Assembly: GCA_021808525.1 (NCBI GenBank)
Contig: JAKBBK010000007.1
Coordinates: forward strand, 16,335-80,334
Reading direction: 5' to 3'
Origin: Pseudomonadota bacterium
Lineage (GTDB): Bacteria; Pseudomonadota; Gammaproteobacteria; Burkholderiales; Burkholderiaceae_C
Length of the DNA: 64,000 nucleotides
Shown here: piece after piece, positions 51,411 to 59,841 of the stretch
Layout of the letters: each line of letters starts with the position of its first letter
Numbering within the stretch: the stretch's first letter is position 1
The notes under the pieces: generated by a model
What the model saw: the letters and a program-made list of their open reading frames with translations, nothing else
Told to the model about the DNA's origin: nothing
The model's database searches: none
Translations under genes and position numbers: made by a program

Positions 51411-54284
51411 TCAGGCCCGCCGCAGCAGCAGGTCCAGCGAGGTGCCCTGGCCGTGAACATGCCATTGCTCGCCCTGCCGGCGGGCCGTGACCCCCGGGCT
51501 GGGCGCCAGGGTCCAGCCCGCCGGAAGGCGCAACACCGCCTCGACCGGCACGAAACCCTGCAGGCGCAGGCGCTGGGAACCTGCCTGCGCGGGCTCCCAG
51601 GCCACCACGTCGGCGTTCGCCTCCATCAGCATCGGCCGCGCCGCGGCCGCCGCGCCGACCCGCAGCACGGCATCGCCGGCCAGCACGTGCACGTAGCGCC
51701 GCGATCCATGATGACTCCAGCCCACCACCTGCGCGCAGCCCTCGAGGGCCGGCTCGGCCACGCCGCGGGGCTGCGCCCATTCCCGGATCTGCTCGGCGCC
51801 GCGCAGACGCCAGCCACCGCCCAGGAGGCGCGCCACGGTGGCGCTGCGCCACTGCACCACGCTGCGGGAATACTGCCGCCCCTGAATGGGGTGCACCGCC
51901 TGCGCCAGGGCCCAGCGAAACACCTTGTGCAGGCTTTGCAGGCCGGCCTCGCGGGTGACGATGTAGGGATGGAAGTAGATGTCGATGGGCTTGAGGCGCC
52001 GCGGCAGATCGGTCATCTCGTAGGTTTCGATGGCCCGCTCGAAACCGAAGTAGGGTCCGTGCCAGTCGTGGGTGTAGTCCTCCTCGTTGGAACAGGCCGC
52101 GTAGACCTGGAACCACGAGCCCTTGGGAATGCCCATCGGGCCGACCAGCGAAACACTGGGCGCCGAGCGCGTGATGGTGGCGCCTCCGCCGTTGATGTTG
52201 GCCATGCCCGCGGCATAGGCCATCTCCACCGCCTTCACCGGGGGATTGCAGTCCCCCGGCCACAGCAGCATGTCGCAGGGCTTGCCCGGCGGGCACAGAT
52301 GCTTCTCGATGTAGTCCCTGGCGCCGGTCACGTTGCCGGCGGTGCTGAAACGGTAGTTCGGCAGCGGCAGGTAGTTGCCGACCCCGCCATAGCCCTTGCC
52401 CGTGGGAAAGCGGGCGTGGTAGCGCGAGGCCAGCACCCAGTCGAAGGGATGGGACCAGGTGTGGCTGCCGGCCTCCACCCACGGCAGGGCATACATGCGC
52501 CGCGCCCAGTACTGCGATTGCGAGGCGACCGCCGGGTACAGGCCTTCGCTGCTGACCTCCCCGACGATGATCGAGCCGACGATCGGAATGCGGTACTGCT
52601 CCAGCACTTCGCGCACCAGCACCTGCCCCGCGATCGGGGAGCCGGGGCGCAGGCAGGCATTGGGCCAGCCGTCGCCGTCGAAGTGCGCCATGAGCACGCG
52701 GCGCCCGAAACGCGTGGTCAGGTCGGGCATCGGGTCGTCGGAAACCCGCAGCGCGGCCCGGAAGAACTCGATGGGGTCGATCGACCAGCGGGTGCCGTTG
52801 CCGCCGGGCAGGTTGAACACGCCGAAGGCGCCCAGCGCGTAGCCCCCCCAGGCGGTGATGGCCGCCCCCTGCATGCGCCTGCCCTGGGCGTCCACCGCCG
52901 TCAGCCAGGGCTGCGCATGGGGCCCGGCGTCCACTTCCACCGCGCTGAGCGCATCGACGATGGGCAGGATCTCGCCCGCGGGGGTTCCGGGTGCGCGGCG
53001 GATCTCCAGGGGCCCCGCCAGCGCTCGCTGGCCCACCCGCACTCCGAGTTCGCCGAGAAACTGCGGGTCCAACGCCCCCAGCACGGCCACCGGCACCCCC
53101 TCGTCGCGGGCCCTGCGCAACCAGGCGCCCAGGCCTTGCGGAACCCTGGACGCGTCGGGGTAGAGCACGATGCCGGCCACGCGCCCCGCCAGGGCCTTGT
53201 CGGGCAGAGCCGAGCCCATGTAGCGATAGTCGGGCACCAGGCCCAGATGCTCCAGCGGCATGGCGCCGTACAGGTGGGCGCCCTGCGCCTGGAGCTCCGG
53301 GGCGTCGCCCTGCTCGCAGGAATGCAGCAGCCAGACGCGTCGCGGCACCACCTCGACGCCGCCGACTCCCAGGCTGCTGAGCATGCCGTCGGCCACCCAG
53401 GGAATCAGGCCCTGCTCCGCGATGCGCGCCGCCGTCCGTCGCGCCAGATCACGCTGCGCCACGGCGCAGTAGTCGATGGCGATTCCCGGCAGCGCGAATC
53501 GCTCCCGCATATCCTGGAACCGTGCCATCAGCCAGGCGCGATCGTCCGCGGAAACGTCCACGTAGGCCCGGCTTCGCGGGTCCCAGCCCTGGTACAGGGA
53601 CTCGGCGGCGATGGCGTCGATGGCGGCGGCGAGCCGGGCATCGACGAGCTCGAAACCCCGGTTCAGGATCAGGCGCATGCCGGGAAAGGACCCCACCAAC
53701 TCCTGCAGGGTCTGGCGCAGCGCCTGCTCCTGGCCTTGGCGCTGCGCGGGCGTGCTCGCCGCCAGCTGATAGGAATCCAGCGTGTCGAGAAACAAGCCGC
53801 GGAACCCGGCCTTCCACAACGGAGCCACGATCTGGTCGCGAAGGAATGCCCTCCACCCCGGCGCGGTCTGGTCGATCACCCGCGTGCCCCAGCTGGGATT
53901 GCTCGCCGCCGTCCAGCTGGCCGGCAAGGACTTGAACCGGGGATCCTCGGGGTCGATCTCCCCCACCGACACATAGGCGAAGGGCCGGGTATACGGGCCG
54001 AAGGCGGTGCGCAGATCCTTCGCTTCGGCCAGCGCCGGCTGCGGCTGCACCACCACCCAGTCGAAGGCCCCGAGTTCGTCGAAGGGGATGTCGTCGCCGT
54101 AATAGAACGCCACCGCCGGCCGCTCCTGCGCGGCCGACCGGCCGCCCCCCGAGGAGCTGGTCGTCGCTCCAGGCGCGGCCGACGCGTGCGCCGCGGGCAG
54201 CGTCGCGCACCAGGCCCGGCGGCTCCACGGCAGGGCGGCCGCACAGCCTTGCATCAGGGATCGAAGAAAACGTCTACGTCGCAT
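51411..54284 (-). CDS. pelA: Pel hydrolase/deacetylase PelA
   Basis: 957 residues (Pseudomonas 948). A signal peptide with a twin-arginine-like RRRRFLRSL start; an N-terminal GH114-like hydrolase (about 50-300: YYGDDIPFDELGAFDWVVVQP, RGLFLDTLDSY); a Rossmann-like middle; then a CE4-type deacetylase with catalytic Asp in AHFDGDGW and metal ligands in SHTWSHPFDW; a beta-rich C-terminal domain. It partially de-N-acetylates Pel and can trim it in the periplasm. ATG 54284 is favoured over an open extension upstream. Confidence 0.95.
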   Translation of the reverse strand: MRRRRFLRSLMQGCAAALPWSRRAWCATLPAAHASAAPGATTSSSGGGRSAAQERPAVAFYYGDDIPFDELGAFDWVVVQPQPALAEAKDLRTAFGPYTRPFAYVSVGEIDPEDPRFKSLPASWTAASNPSWGTRVIDQTAPGWRAFLRDQIVAPLWKAGFRGLFLDTLDSYQLAASTPAQRQGQEQALRQTLQELVGSFPGMRLILNRGFELVDARLAAAIDAIAAESLYQGWDPRSRAYVDVSADDRAWLMARFQDMRERFALPGIAIDYCAVAQRDLARRTAARIAEQGLIPWVADGMLSSLGVGGVEVVPRRVWLLHSCEQGDAPELQAQGAHLYGAMPLEHLGLVPDYRYMGSALPDKALAGRVAGIVLYPDASRVPQGLGAWLRRARDEGVPVAVLGALDPQFLGELGVRVGQRALAGPLEIRRAPGTPAGEILPIVDALSAVEVDAGPHAQPWLTAVDAQGRRMQGAAITAWGGYALGAFGVFNLPGGNGTRWSIDPIEFFRAALRVSDDPMPDLTTRFGRRVLMAHFDGDGWPNACLRPGSPIAGQVLVREVLEQYRIPIVGSIIVGEVSSEGLYPAVASQSQYWARRMYALPWVEAGSHTWSHPFDWVLASRYHARFPTGKGYGGVGNYLPLPNYRFSTAGNVTGARDYIEKHLCPPGKPCDMLLWPGDCNPPVKAVEMAYAAGMANINGGGATITRSAPSVSLVGPMGIPKGSWFQVYAACSNEEDYTHDWHGPYFGFERAIETYEMTDLPRRLKPIDIYFHPYIVTREAGLQSLHKVFRWALAQAVHPIQGRQYSRSVVQWRSATVARLLGGGWRLRGAEQIREWAQPRGVAEPALEGCAQVVGWSHHGSRRYVHVLAGDAVLRVGAAAAARPMLMEANADVVAWEPAQAGSQRLRLQGFVPVEAVLRLPAGWTLAPSPGVTARRQGEQWHVHGQGTSLDLLLRRA

Positions 54285-54467
54285 ACTGGCAGGGGGCGCC
54301 GCGCCGAGGCCCGGACAATCCCGCCATTGTGCAATGACGAGCGGCAATGCGCGGAGTTTCTGTAGCTTAAATCGAACAATCCTCGCCAACTTCGCGGCGC
54401 ACCTGGCTATTCCACGCGGCTGGCGCAATATCGTTCCGGACGCTCTCGCGCGGCATCGCGCCGGCCC

Positions 54468-56045
54468 TCAATACGGCGCGAGCAGTGCATACATGTTGCT
54501 GCGGTATGGCCCGGCGCCCTGCAGCAGCAGCGCCTTGCCGGCGCCGCTCATGCCATGCGCGATCTTGCCGGCATTCACCAGCGTGCGCAGTGCATCGAGC
54601 CGGTCCCCGCTGGTCAACGGCCCCAGGATCAGCGCGACGTCCTTCGCGTGCAGGTTGCCCGCGAGGTCGCCGGCCACCAGCGCGATGGCATTGCTGCGGA
54701 AGGCGTCGGAATTCGCGACCATGCTGGCGACATCCGCAGCCGACAGCCCCTGCCGCACCTTTCCCGCCTGCTGCAAGCTCTGCAGCACATTGAGGCAGTC
54801 CCCGTTGCGCGCATTGCCGATGAGGCTCACGACATCCTGGGCGTCGAGCCCGCCGGCCAGCGCGGGGCTGAGCAAGGCGACTGCATTGGGCCAGAACGGC
54901 TCGGTACCCCCGAGAATGGCCAGCGCACCCTTGGTCGACAGCCCCTGCTTGATGCGCCCGGCCTGGATCAGGCTGCGCAAGGCGTCCAGGCGGTCGCCAC
55001 TGCCCAGCGGGCCCAGGACCGCGGCGACCTGCGCACCATCGAGTCCCGACTGAAGGGCCGGAGCCAGCAGTTGGACTCCGTTGGATCGAAAGGGGTCGAT
55101 GCCGTTCAGCAACTTGACGGCCTGCTCGACGTGCAGGCCGAAGGGCAACTGCCCCTTGCTCTGCGCGTCGCGAAGCATCTGCAGACGGTCGCCTTGGCTG
55201 CTGTTGCCGAGAATCGAGAGCAGGCCCGAGACGTCCGGCGCGGGAGGCGCTGCCGACGCAGGCGCAGGCTTGGCAGCGGCGGTCGCGCTCGCCGGAGATG
55301 GAGCCGGCGCCGGTGCCGCCGGGCTCGGCTTCGCCACAGCACTCGCCAGCACCGGCGTTGCCGCGGCCACCTGGGTCGGTGCCGGAGCATCGGCGCGTGC
55401 TGCGACGGCCCCCGGGTGCGTGGAGCCGGCGGCGGGCGCCGACGCGAGCACTGCCGCCGCCATCGCGACCGGCTTGCGCGATGCCGACGCATGGCGGCCG
55501 AACAGTCCGCCCATCCATGCCGCGCCCGCAGCGACGACGATCAAGCCAGCAGCGCCGAGAGCGACGAGGGGGCTCTTGCCCCTGCCACGCCGACGCGGCC
55601 CACCCGCGGGCCCCGGCTGGGTGCCATCCAGTTCGCCGAGCATGCCGCCGATGTGATCGCACAGCTCGTCAAGCTGGCGGTCGAAATCGTCGAACAGGTC
55701 GATGAATTGGCGATTCGACAACTGGTATTGAAGCGCTCCCGATGCGGGCACGTCCTCGATACGCGCGGGAATGATGATCTTCTTGCTCGCCAGCGAGAGC
55801 TCCTTGGCGATCTCGGCGGAGGCGTTCGCGTTCGCCGAGAACACCAGCACCACCGCACGCGCGCTTTCGATGGCGGCCACGATGCAGGATTGATAGTCCG
55901 ATCCTGGGGGAATGTCGCGCGAACTGATCCAGGCATCGATGCTGCGCGCGCGCAGCCGTTGGTAGATCTTTTCGGCAAGCTTCTTGTCGGCGCTCGAGAA
56001 GGAAATGAAGACTTTCATGGTGTTGTTGTCGTGCGGAGTGATCAT
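54468..56045 (-). CDS. TIR-domain protein with membrane helix and C-terminal repeats
   Basis: 525 residues. Residues 10-125 are a TIR domain: MKVFISFSSADKKLAEKIY, AWISSRDIPPGSDY, AVVLVFSANANASAEIAKEL with the candidate catalytic Glu at about E82, and IIIPARIEDVP. A membrane helix follows (about 158-178), then a 90-residue Ala/Pro-rich linker and four repeats of about 65 residues (271-525) with GDRLDALR, AGRIKQGLS and FRSNAVALLAPAL as the core pattern. TIR enzymes of defence systems hydrolyse NAD+ or make cyclic ADP-ribose signals. The start codon immediately follows the SLOG-gene stop; a second ATG at 56018 is possible. Function of the repeats is unknown. Confidence 0.85.
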   Translation of the reverse strand: MITPHDNNTMKVFISFSSADKKLAEKIYQRLRARSIDAWISSRDIPPGSDYQSCIVAAIESARAVVLVFSANANASAEIAKELSLASKKIIIPARIEDVPASGALQYQLSNRQFIDLFDDFDRQLDELCDHIGGMLGELDGTQPGPAGGPRRRGRGKSPLVALGAAGLIVVAAGAAWMGGLFGRHASASRKPVAMAAAVLASAPAAGSTHPGAVAARADAPAPTQVAAATPVLASAVAKPSPAAPAPAPSPASATAAAKPAPASAAPPAPDVSGLLSILGNSSQGDRLQMLRDAQSKGQLPFGLHVEQAVKLLNGIDPFRSNGVQLLAPALQSGLDGAQVAAVLGPLGSGDRLDALRSLIQAGRIKQGLSTKGALAILGGTEPFWPNAVALLSPALAGGLDAQDVVSLIGNARNGDCLNVLQSLQQAGKVRQGLSAADVASMVANSDAFRSNAIALVAGDLAGNLHAKDVALILGPLTSGDRLDALRTLVNAGKIAHGMSGAGKALLLQGAGPYRSNMYALLAPY

Positions 56046-57887
56046 TCAGGCCTTGGGCATTTCGAGCTCGTGCGACTTGTGCAGCAGCGCCCAGTCCGCC
56101 TGTTCGCGCAGCGCCTCGATGCCAAGATCGCGCAGGATGCCGCGCAGGTGCGCGCGGCAGCGCGACTTCGCCTCGGCGTGGGGCAGCAGGGCCTGGTACA
56201 GAGCGCGCGCGGTGCCGAAGAGGTCGTGCATGCGCTGATGTTCGCGCACATCGTCGCGATATCCCGCGAACTCGAGGTAACCGGCCAGCAGCCCCGACCA
56301 CGCCGGCAAGAGCCCGAGGGTCACCACCAGCCAGGCCCTGGCCGGCGAATCGCCTCCGCCCAGTCCGTCGACATGGCCCAGCATCCCCGCGAGCACCAGC
56401 AGCGCCAGTCCCACGGCAGCGCGATAGGCCCACTTGGATACAGCCTGGATGCGGTTGACGACGGCTCGCCGGCGCCGCACGCTCTGCGTGAAATAGGCCA
56501 GCTGGTCCTCGAGCCAGGCGTTCAGGACCTCCGACAACGCGCTCTCCGATTCGTCGGGCCCAACCGGAACCAGCCCGGACAGAGCAGTACGCACCCATTG
56601 CAGGGTCGTGCCATGGCGTCTCAGGTAATGCTTCGATACGGGCTCGACGATGCCCCCCGCCACCCAGAAGGTCTGGACCCGAAGGCCCTCGGCGAGTACG
56701 CGCCAGTCGACCGCGCGTTCGTTGGCCTCGGTTCGCCGCAGGACTCTGACCTTCACACCGATCAGGCTCATCAGCCCCAGGTAGACGGCGAGCCAGTACC
56801 AGGCCGTGAAGACATGGGCCCAGGTCTCGAACACGGTGGCCAGCGCCACCGCCAGGATGAATATGTTGCGCACCTGCTTGCGCACATCGTGGATACCGCT
56901 GTTCGCCATGGCGTCGGCGGCCAGGAACCGTGCGTACAAGCTGCCGACCAGCGGCGAGACCCTGGACGTCGAGGCGGCCCGCCACTTGGCGGTGATCGCC
57001 ACCAGCGCCTCGGGCGGCGCAAGGTGCTCGCGCAGGCGCGCGTTGTAGGCGTCGAGTTCCTGCAGGTGCCGCAGTACGGATTCCCGCGGATCGTCAGGCA
57101 GCTTCGGCATCCACTCGCTGTCGCTGAAGGCCCATCGCGGAGCCTGCACGTCCTCCACGCCTGGCGGGCTGGGCTGGCTGCGGCGCCGGGTCGGGAGCCA
57201 GCAGACGATGCCGACCTGCGGTTGATCGAGCAGGCTGGCATCGAGCAGCCGGTCCAGGTGCTCGATGCCGTCGCCGTGTTCGTTGAGCAGGCGGATATCC
57301 CGGCGTGCGCTGACGATCTGGGCCGTCCCGCCGAGGCCGCGTGCAGGCTGACCGTCCCAGGCGGCGATCAGGATCTGGGCCCGACCCGCCAAGTGCAGCC
57401 CGGCCTGCGCGTACTGCAGATCACGCCCCAGTCCGGCTTGCGCGGCGCCCTCGGCGTCCACCCCGGCGACCCATGGCAGGGCACTGACCTGGCGCGCCCT
57501 GGCCAGGAGCGCATGAAATTCGTCGGCGGACTCCGGGAAATCCCGCTCGTACTCGGAGCACGGCAGCGGCAGCACCACGTCGAGGGCCAGTCCGCGTGCG
57601 AGCGCGGCCGCGGCGAACACGCGGTCCGCCCCCTCGGCCAGCGAACTGAGCGCCTGCAGCGGAGTGTGCGGGAGGCGCTCGGCGATGAGATCCAGGACCT
57701 TGCCGATGGCTTCCTGCAGCAGATGAGCGTCGGCCGGATCGCGGTGCCCGGTGACCGCGATCGTGACAGGGATGGCGAAGTCGTCGGCACCCGTGGGGCC
57801 TCTCACGGCAAAGTCGGGCTGTTGCGAGCGCTGCGATTCCATCAAATCGATCAGACTGGCTGGATCGTCGCGCGGGGCATGCGCCAC
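56046..57887 (-). CDS. SLOG-domain protein with four membrane helices
   Basis: 613 residues from a GTG (ATG 57842 as alternative). The N-terminal 40-225 is a SLOG/LOG-like nucleotide-binding Rossmann domain: VTIAVTGHRDP, ALSSLAEGADR, and WDGQPARGLGGTAQIV. The rest has two pairs of membrane helices (341-358, 362-380, 487-505, 517-539) with a helical linker between, as in SLATT-type effectors. Such proteins are predicted to sense a nucleotide and open or disturb the membrane. Followed without gap by the TIR gene, this gives a Thoeris-like TIR/SLOG pair with a membrane-embedded partner. Confidence 0.8.
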   Translation of the reverse strand: MAHAPRDDPASLIDLMESQRSQQPDFAVRGPTGADDFAIPVTIAVTGHRDPADAHLLQEAIGKVLDLIAERLPHTPLQALSSLAEGADRVFAAAALARGLALDVVLPLPCSEYERDFPESADEFHALLARARQVSALPWVAGVDAEGAAQAGLGRDLQYAQAGLHLAGRAQILIAAWDGQPARGLGGTAQIVSARRDIRLLNEHGDGIEHLDRLLDASLLDQPQVGIVCWLPTRRRSQPSPPGVEDVQAPRWAFSDSEWMPKLPDDPRESVLRHLQELDAYNARLREHLAPPEALVAITAKWRAASTSRVSPLVGSLYARFLAADAMANSGIHDVRKQVRNIFILAVALATVFETWAHVFTAWYWLAVYLGLMSLIGVKVRVLRRTEANERAVDWRVLAEGLRVQTFWVAGGIVEPVSKHYLRRHGTTLQWVRTALSGLVPVGPDESESALSEVLNAWLEDQLAYFTQSVRRRRAVVNRIQAVSKWAYRAAVGLALLVLAGMLGHVDGLGGGDSPARAWLVVTLGLLPAWSGLLAGYLEFAGYRDDVREHQRMHDLFGTARALYQALLPHAEAKSRCRAHLRGILRDLGIEALREQADWALLHKSHELEMPKA

Positions 57888-58445
57888 CGCCTGCCCGTCG
57901 GCGGCTCTTTCACATCAACGCAACGATCGAAACGGGAGAAATCCTGCCGAGCGCCGCCGAGATTGCGAAACGGTTGCCGCAGCATGGGTGGATGGGCAAA
58001 GTCTACGTGTCGTTACAGGCGCGGTGTCAAGGTGGCTTTCCTATTGTTTCTGTTCGCTACCGAATATCCCGGCTGATTATCCCCGACAACACCCTGGGAA
58101 TTTGTCTTCCGGCGCCGGCATTTCTGGTCAATCTCCAGCGACCGGGGGAGGAGCCTGTGGCCCCTTCGGGTTCATGCTCAGCCCGACTTGAGCATCGCTG
58201 GCTTCAGGCTGCCGTGAGGCTCGATCGGCAACGACCAGGCGCTCAGTCCATGGCCCTTGAACGGGCGGATTTTCTCCTGTTGCTTGAGATGCTTCGGGTC
58301 CGCTCGCGAATCCATCCGACTTTCTCGGAACTGGATTGATTTGAAAGCGGGGATCTTCGGACTTTGGTCCAGTAGCATGGCTGATGGCGCAGTCATGAAG
58401 CTTGGCTTCCAACGCCTGCGGACCGTCCCCACGACATTAGCTAAG
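57888..58445. other. 558-bp interval without a supported gene
   Basis: Lower G+C than its surroundings. Short frames exist on both strands (for example 84 codons on the minus strand, 58178-58432) but none has a start context or recognisable family. The left end should contain the promoter of the SLOG-TIR genes. Confidence 0.4.
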
Positions 58446-58464
58446 CTAGGCTAGACTAGCCTAG
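58446..58464. promoter_or_regulatory. palindromic operator upstream of the antitoxin gene
   Basis: A perfect 19-bp palindrome (9-bp arms CTAGGCTAG and CTAGCCTAG around one central base) lies 30 bp before the antitoxin start, with a CATAAT -10-like box just after it. Phd/VapB antitoxins repress their own operon through such sites. Confidence 0.65.
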
Positions 58465-58493
58465 AACATAATGTGTGATTGCCGGGAGACGCC

Positions 58494-58742
58494 ATGCATA
58501 CCGTGAACATGTTCGATGCCAAGTCCTCGCTGTCACGCCTGGTCGACGCCATCGAACAAGGCCGTGAACGGGAGATCGTGATCGCGCGCAACGGACGACC
58601 CGCGGCGAAGCTTGTCGCCGTGGGCGAACCGACGCCGGGAACCCGTCTGGGCGTCGCCAAAGGCCGCTTCGAAGTGCCCGAGGACATCGACGCCCACAAC
58701 GCCGAGGTGGCTCGACGGTTCGGCCTGCCTCCAGCGCCATGA
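58494..58742 (+). CDS. Phd/YefM-type antitoxin
   Basis: 82 residues. The Phd fold begins MHTVNMFDAKSSLSRLVDAI, with REIVIARNGRPAAKLV as the second strand, and a C-terminal toxin-neutralising tail rich in acidic residues (FEVPEDIDAHN). GGGAGA provides the Shine-Dalgarno. Overlaps the PIN toxin gene by 4 bp (ATGA). It should neutralise the toxin and autoregulate through the palindrome upstream. Confidence 0.88.
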   Translation: MHTVNMFDAKSSLSRLVDAIEQGREREIVIARNGRPAAKLVAVGEPTPGTRLGVAKGRFEVPEDIDAHNAEVARRFGLPPAP

Positions 58743-59125
58743 ACCTGCTGCTGGATACCCATGTGGCGCTGTGGGCCATCACCGACAGTCCCAGGCTCAC
58801 GGCTCGCGCGCGAGAGCTGATCGCTTCGCCGCGCTCGTCCATCTGGGTCAGCGCGGCGACCCTCTGGGAGATCACGATCAAGCACGCACTGCATCGCGGC
58901 GACATGCCGGTGTCCGGCCAGGATGCCCTGCGCTACTTCCGCGAGGCTGGCTACCGGCTGCTGCCCATCGAGCCCGAGCATGCCGCCGCGCTCGCGGAGC
59001 TCGCGCCACACCACCAGGACCCCTTCGACCGCATGCTGGTCGCGCAGGCGCTGACCGAGCCGATGCGACTGCTCACGCACGACGCCCTCGTGGCTCGCTA
59101 CAGCGACTCGATCATCGCCGTGTGA
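58739..59125 (+). CDS. PIN-domain ribonuclease toxin (VapC type)
   Basis: 128 residues. PIN acidic residues are LLLDTHVALW (Asp), LWEITIKHALHRG (Glu), HQDPFDRMLVAQAL (Asp pair), and a late LTHDALVARY. This set matches the PIN toxins partnered with Phd-like antitoxins. It would cleave tRNA or mRNA when free of the antitoxin. All metal ligands are present, so the module looks functional. Confidence 0.9.
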   Translation: MNLLLDTHVALWAITDSPRLTARARELIASPRSSIWVSAATLWEITIKHALHRGDMPVSGQDALRYFREAGYRLLPIEPEHAAALAELAPHHQDPFDRMLVAQALTEPMRLLTHDALVARYSDSIIAV

Positions 59126-59147
59126 TCAAAACCCTCGCCATGCATGC

Positions 59148-59290
59148 GGGTATACGGTCGCATCGCACCGCCCGTTCCGCCATGCGACCAAGCCCGGGAA
59201 GGTGACCGTGCCGTACCCGAAGAAGGACCAGCCGCTGCCGACCGCGCGCTCGATCATGAAGCAGGCCGGGATCGAATCCCAGGAGACCCG
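59148..59290 (+). pseudogene. hicA toxin remnant
   Basis: The frame reads GYTVASHRPFRHATKPGKVT and KKDQPLPTARSIMKQAGIES, matching the C-terminal two-thirds of HicA (HATKPGKVTVPHPKK...SILKQAGI). The first third, including any start codon and the usual GSH core, is missing or scrambled, so the gene is broken. Confidence 0.7.
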
Positions 59291-59386
59291 ATGCTCTACC
59301 CCGCCTACGTCCACATCGGAGACGACCAGCACGCCCACGGCGTGACCTTCCCCGATTTTCCGGGTTGTTGCTCGGCCGCGGACACG
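59291..59386 (+). pseudogene. hicB antitoxin remnant
   Basis: Directly after the hicA remnant an ATG opens MLYPAYVHIGDDQHAHGVTF and PDFPGCCSAADT, the N-terminal strand pair of HicB. After about 32 residues family similarity stops just before the direct repeat at 59400, so the rest has been replaced. The frame stays open to 59527 with unrelated residues. Confidence 0.7.
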
Positions 59387-59399
59387 TGCATCAATGATG

Positions 59400-59434
59400 G
59401 TGGCTCGCCGACCAGGGCGAATCTGGGCACTGGA
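59400..59434 (+). repeat. 35-bp direct repeat, left copy
   Basis: Matches 60466-60500 at 33 of 35 positions. The copy starts exactly where the hicB remnant loses similarity, indicating a recombination joint. Together the copies enclose the TacAT-type module. Confidence 0.75.
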
Positions 59435-59500
59435 CTCTCACCCTACCAACACATCGCCACCCGGGTGGGATGCACCCGAGTGGCTAACGGTAAAGGTCGC

Positions 59501-59530
59501 TTGTCAGGACACTGTCCGGACACATAGAAT
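59501..59530 (+). promoter_or_regulatory. promoter with palindromic operator for the DUF1778/GNAT module
   Basis: TTGTCA (59501-59506) and TAGAAT (59525-59530) are separated by 18 bp and enclose the perfect palindrome TGTCCGGACA (59513-59522), a natural site for ribbon-helix-helix autorepression. Confidence 0.55.
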
Positions 59531-59562
59531 GAAGGCATCCAAGACAAGACCGAAGGGGTCCC

Positions 59563-59841
59563 ATGAACACCCTGAATCTTTCCAAGACCGAACGCATTGA
59601 CGTTCGTGCAAGCACGCCGGTCAAGCAGCTGCTGCAGGAGGCCGCGCGCGCCTGCCACAAGAACGTCAGTGAGTTCCTGCTCGACGCAGGCGTGACGGCG
59701 GCCGCGCAGACGCTGGCGGATCGTCGCCGGTTCGTGCTCGACGAGGCGCAGTGGCAGGCGTTCCAGGACGCGCTGGATCGTCCAGTGCAAAACAAGCCGC
59801 GCCTGAAGACGTTGCTGCGTGAACCCGGGGTGCTGGGTTGA
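59563..59841 (+). CDS. DUF1778 antitoxin (TacA type)
   Basis: 92 residues. N-terminal ribbon-helix-helix (ERIDVRASTPVKQLLQEAA), the NVSEFLLDAGVTAAAQTLADRR helix pair typical of DUF1778, and a C-terminal tail with QWQAFQDALDRP that wraps the toxin. It should neutralise the acetyltransferase and repress the operon with it. GGGGTC lies 8 bp before the ATG; the stop overlaps the toxin start. Confidence 0.9.
   Translation: MNTLNLSKTERIDVRASTPVKQLLQEAARACHKNVSEFLLDAGVTAAAQTLADRRRFVLDEAQWQAFQDALDRPVQNKPRLKTLLREPGVLG

Noticed and set aside
51126-54365. 1079-codon open frame on the plus strand
   Set aside because: Antisense to pelA, whose deacetylase and hydrolase motifs are unmistakable.
54555-58076. 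1173-codon open frame on the plus strand
   Set aside because: Antisense to the TIR and SLOG genes; no domain recognisable and composition is that of a mirror frame.
58178-58432. 84-codon frame in the gap before the Phd/VapC module
   Set aside because: No Shine-Dalgarno, no known family, no repeat ends of an insertion sequence.
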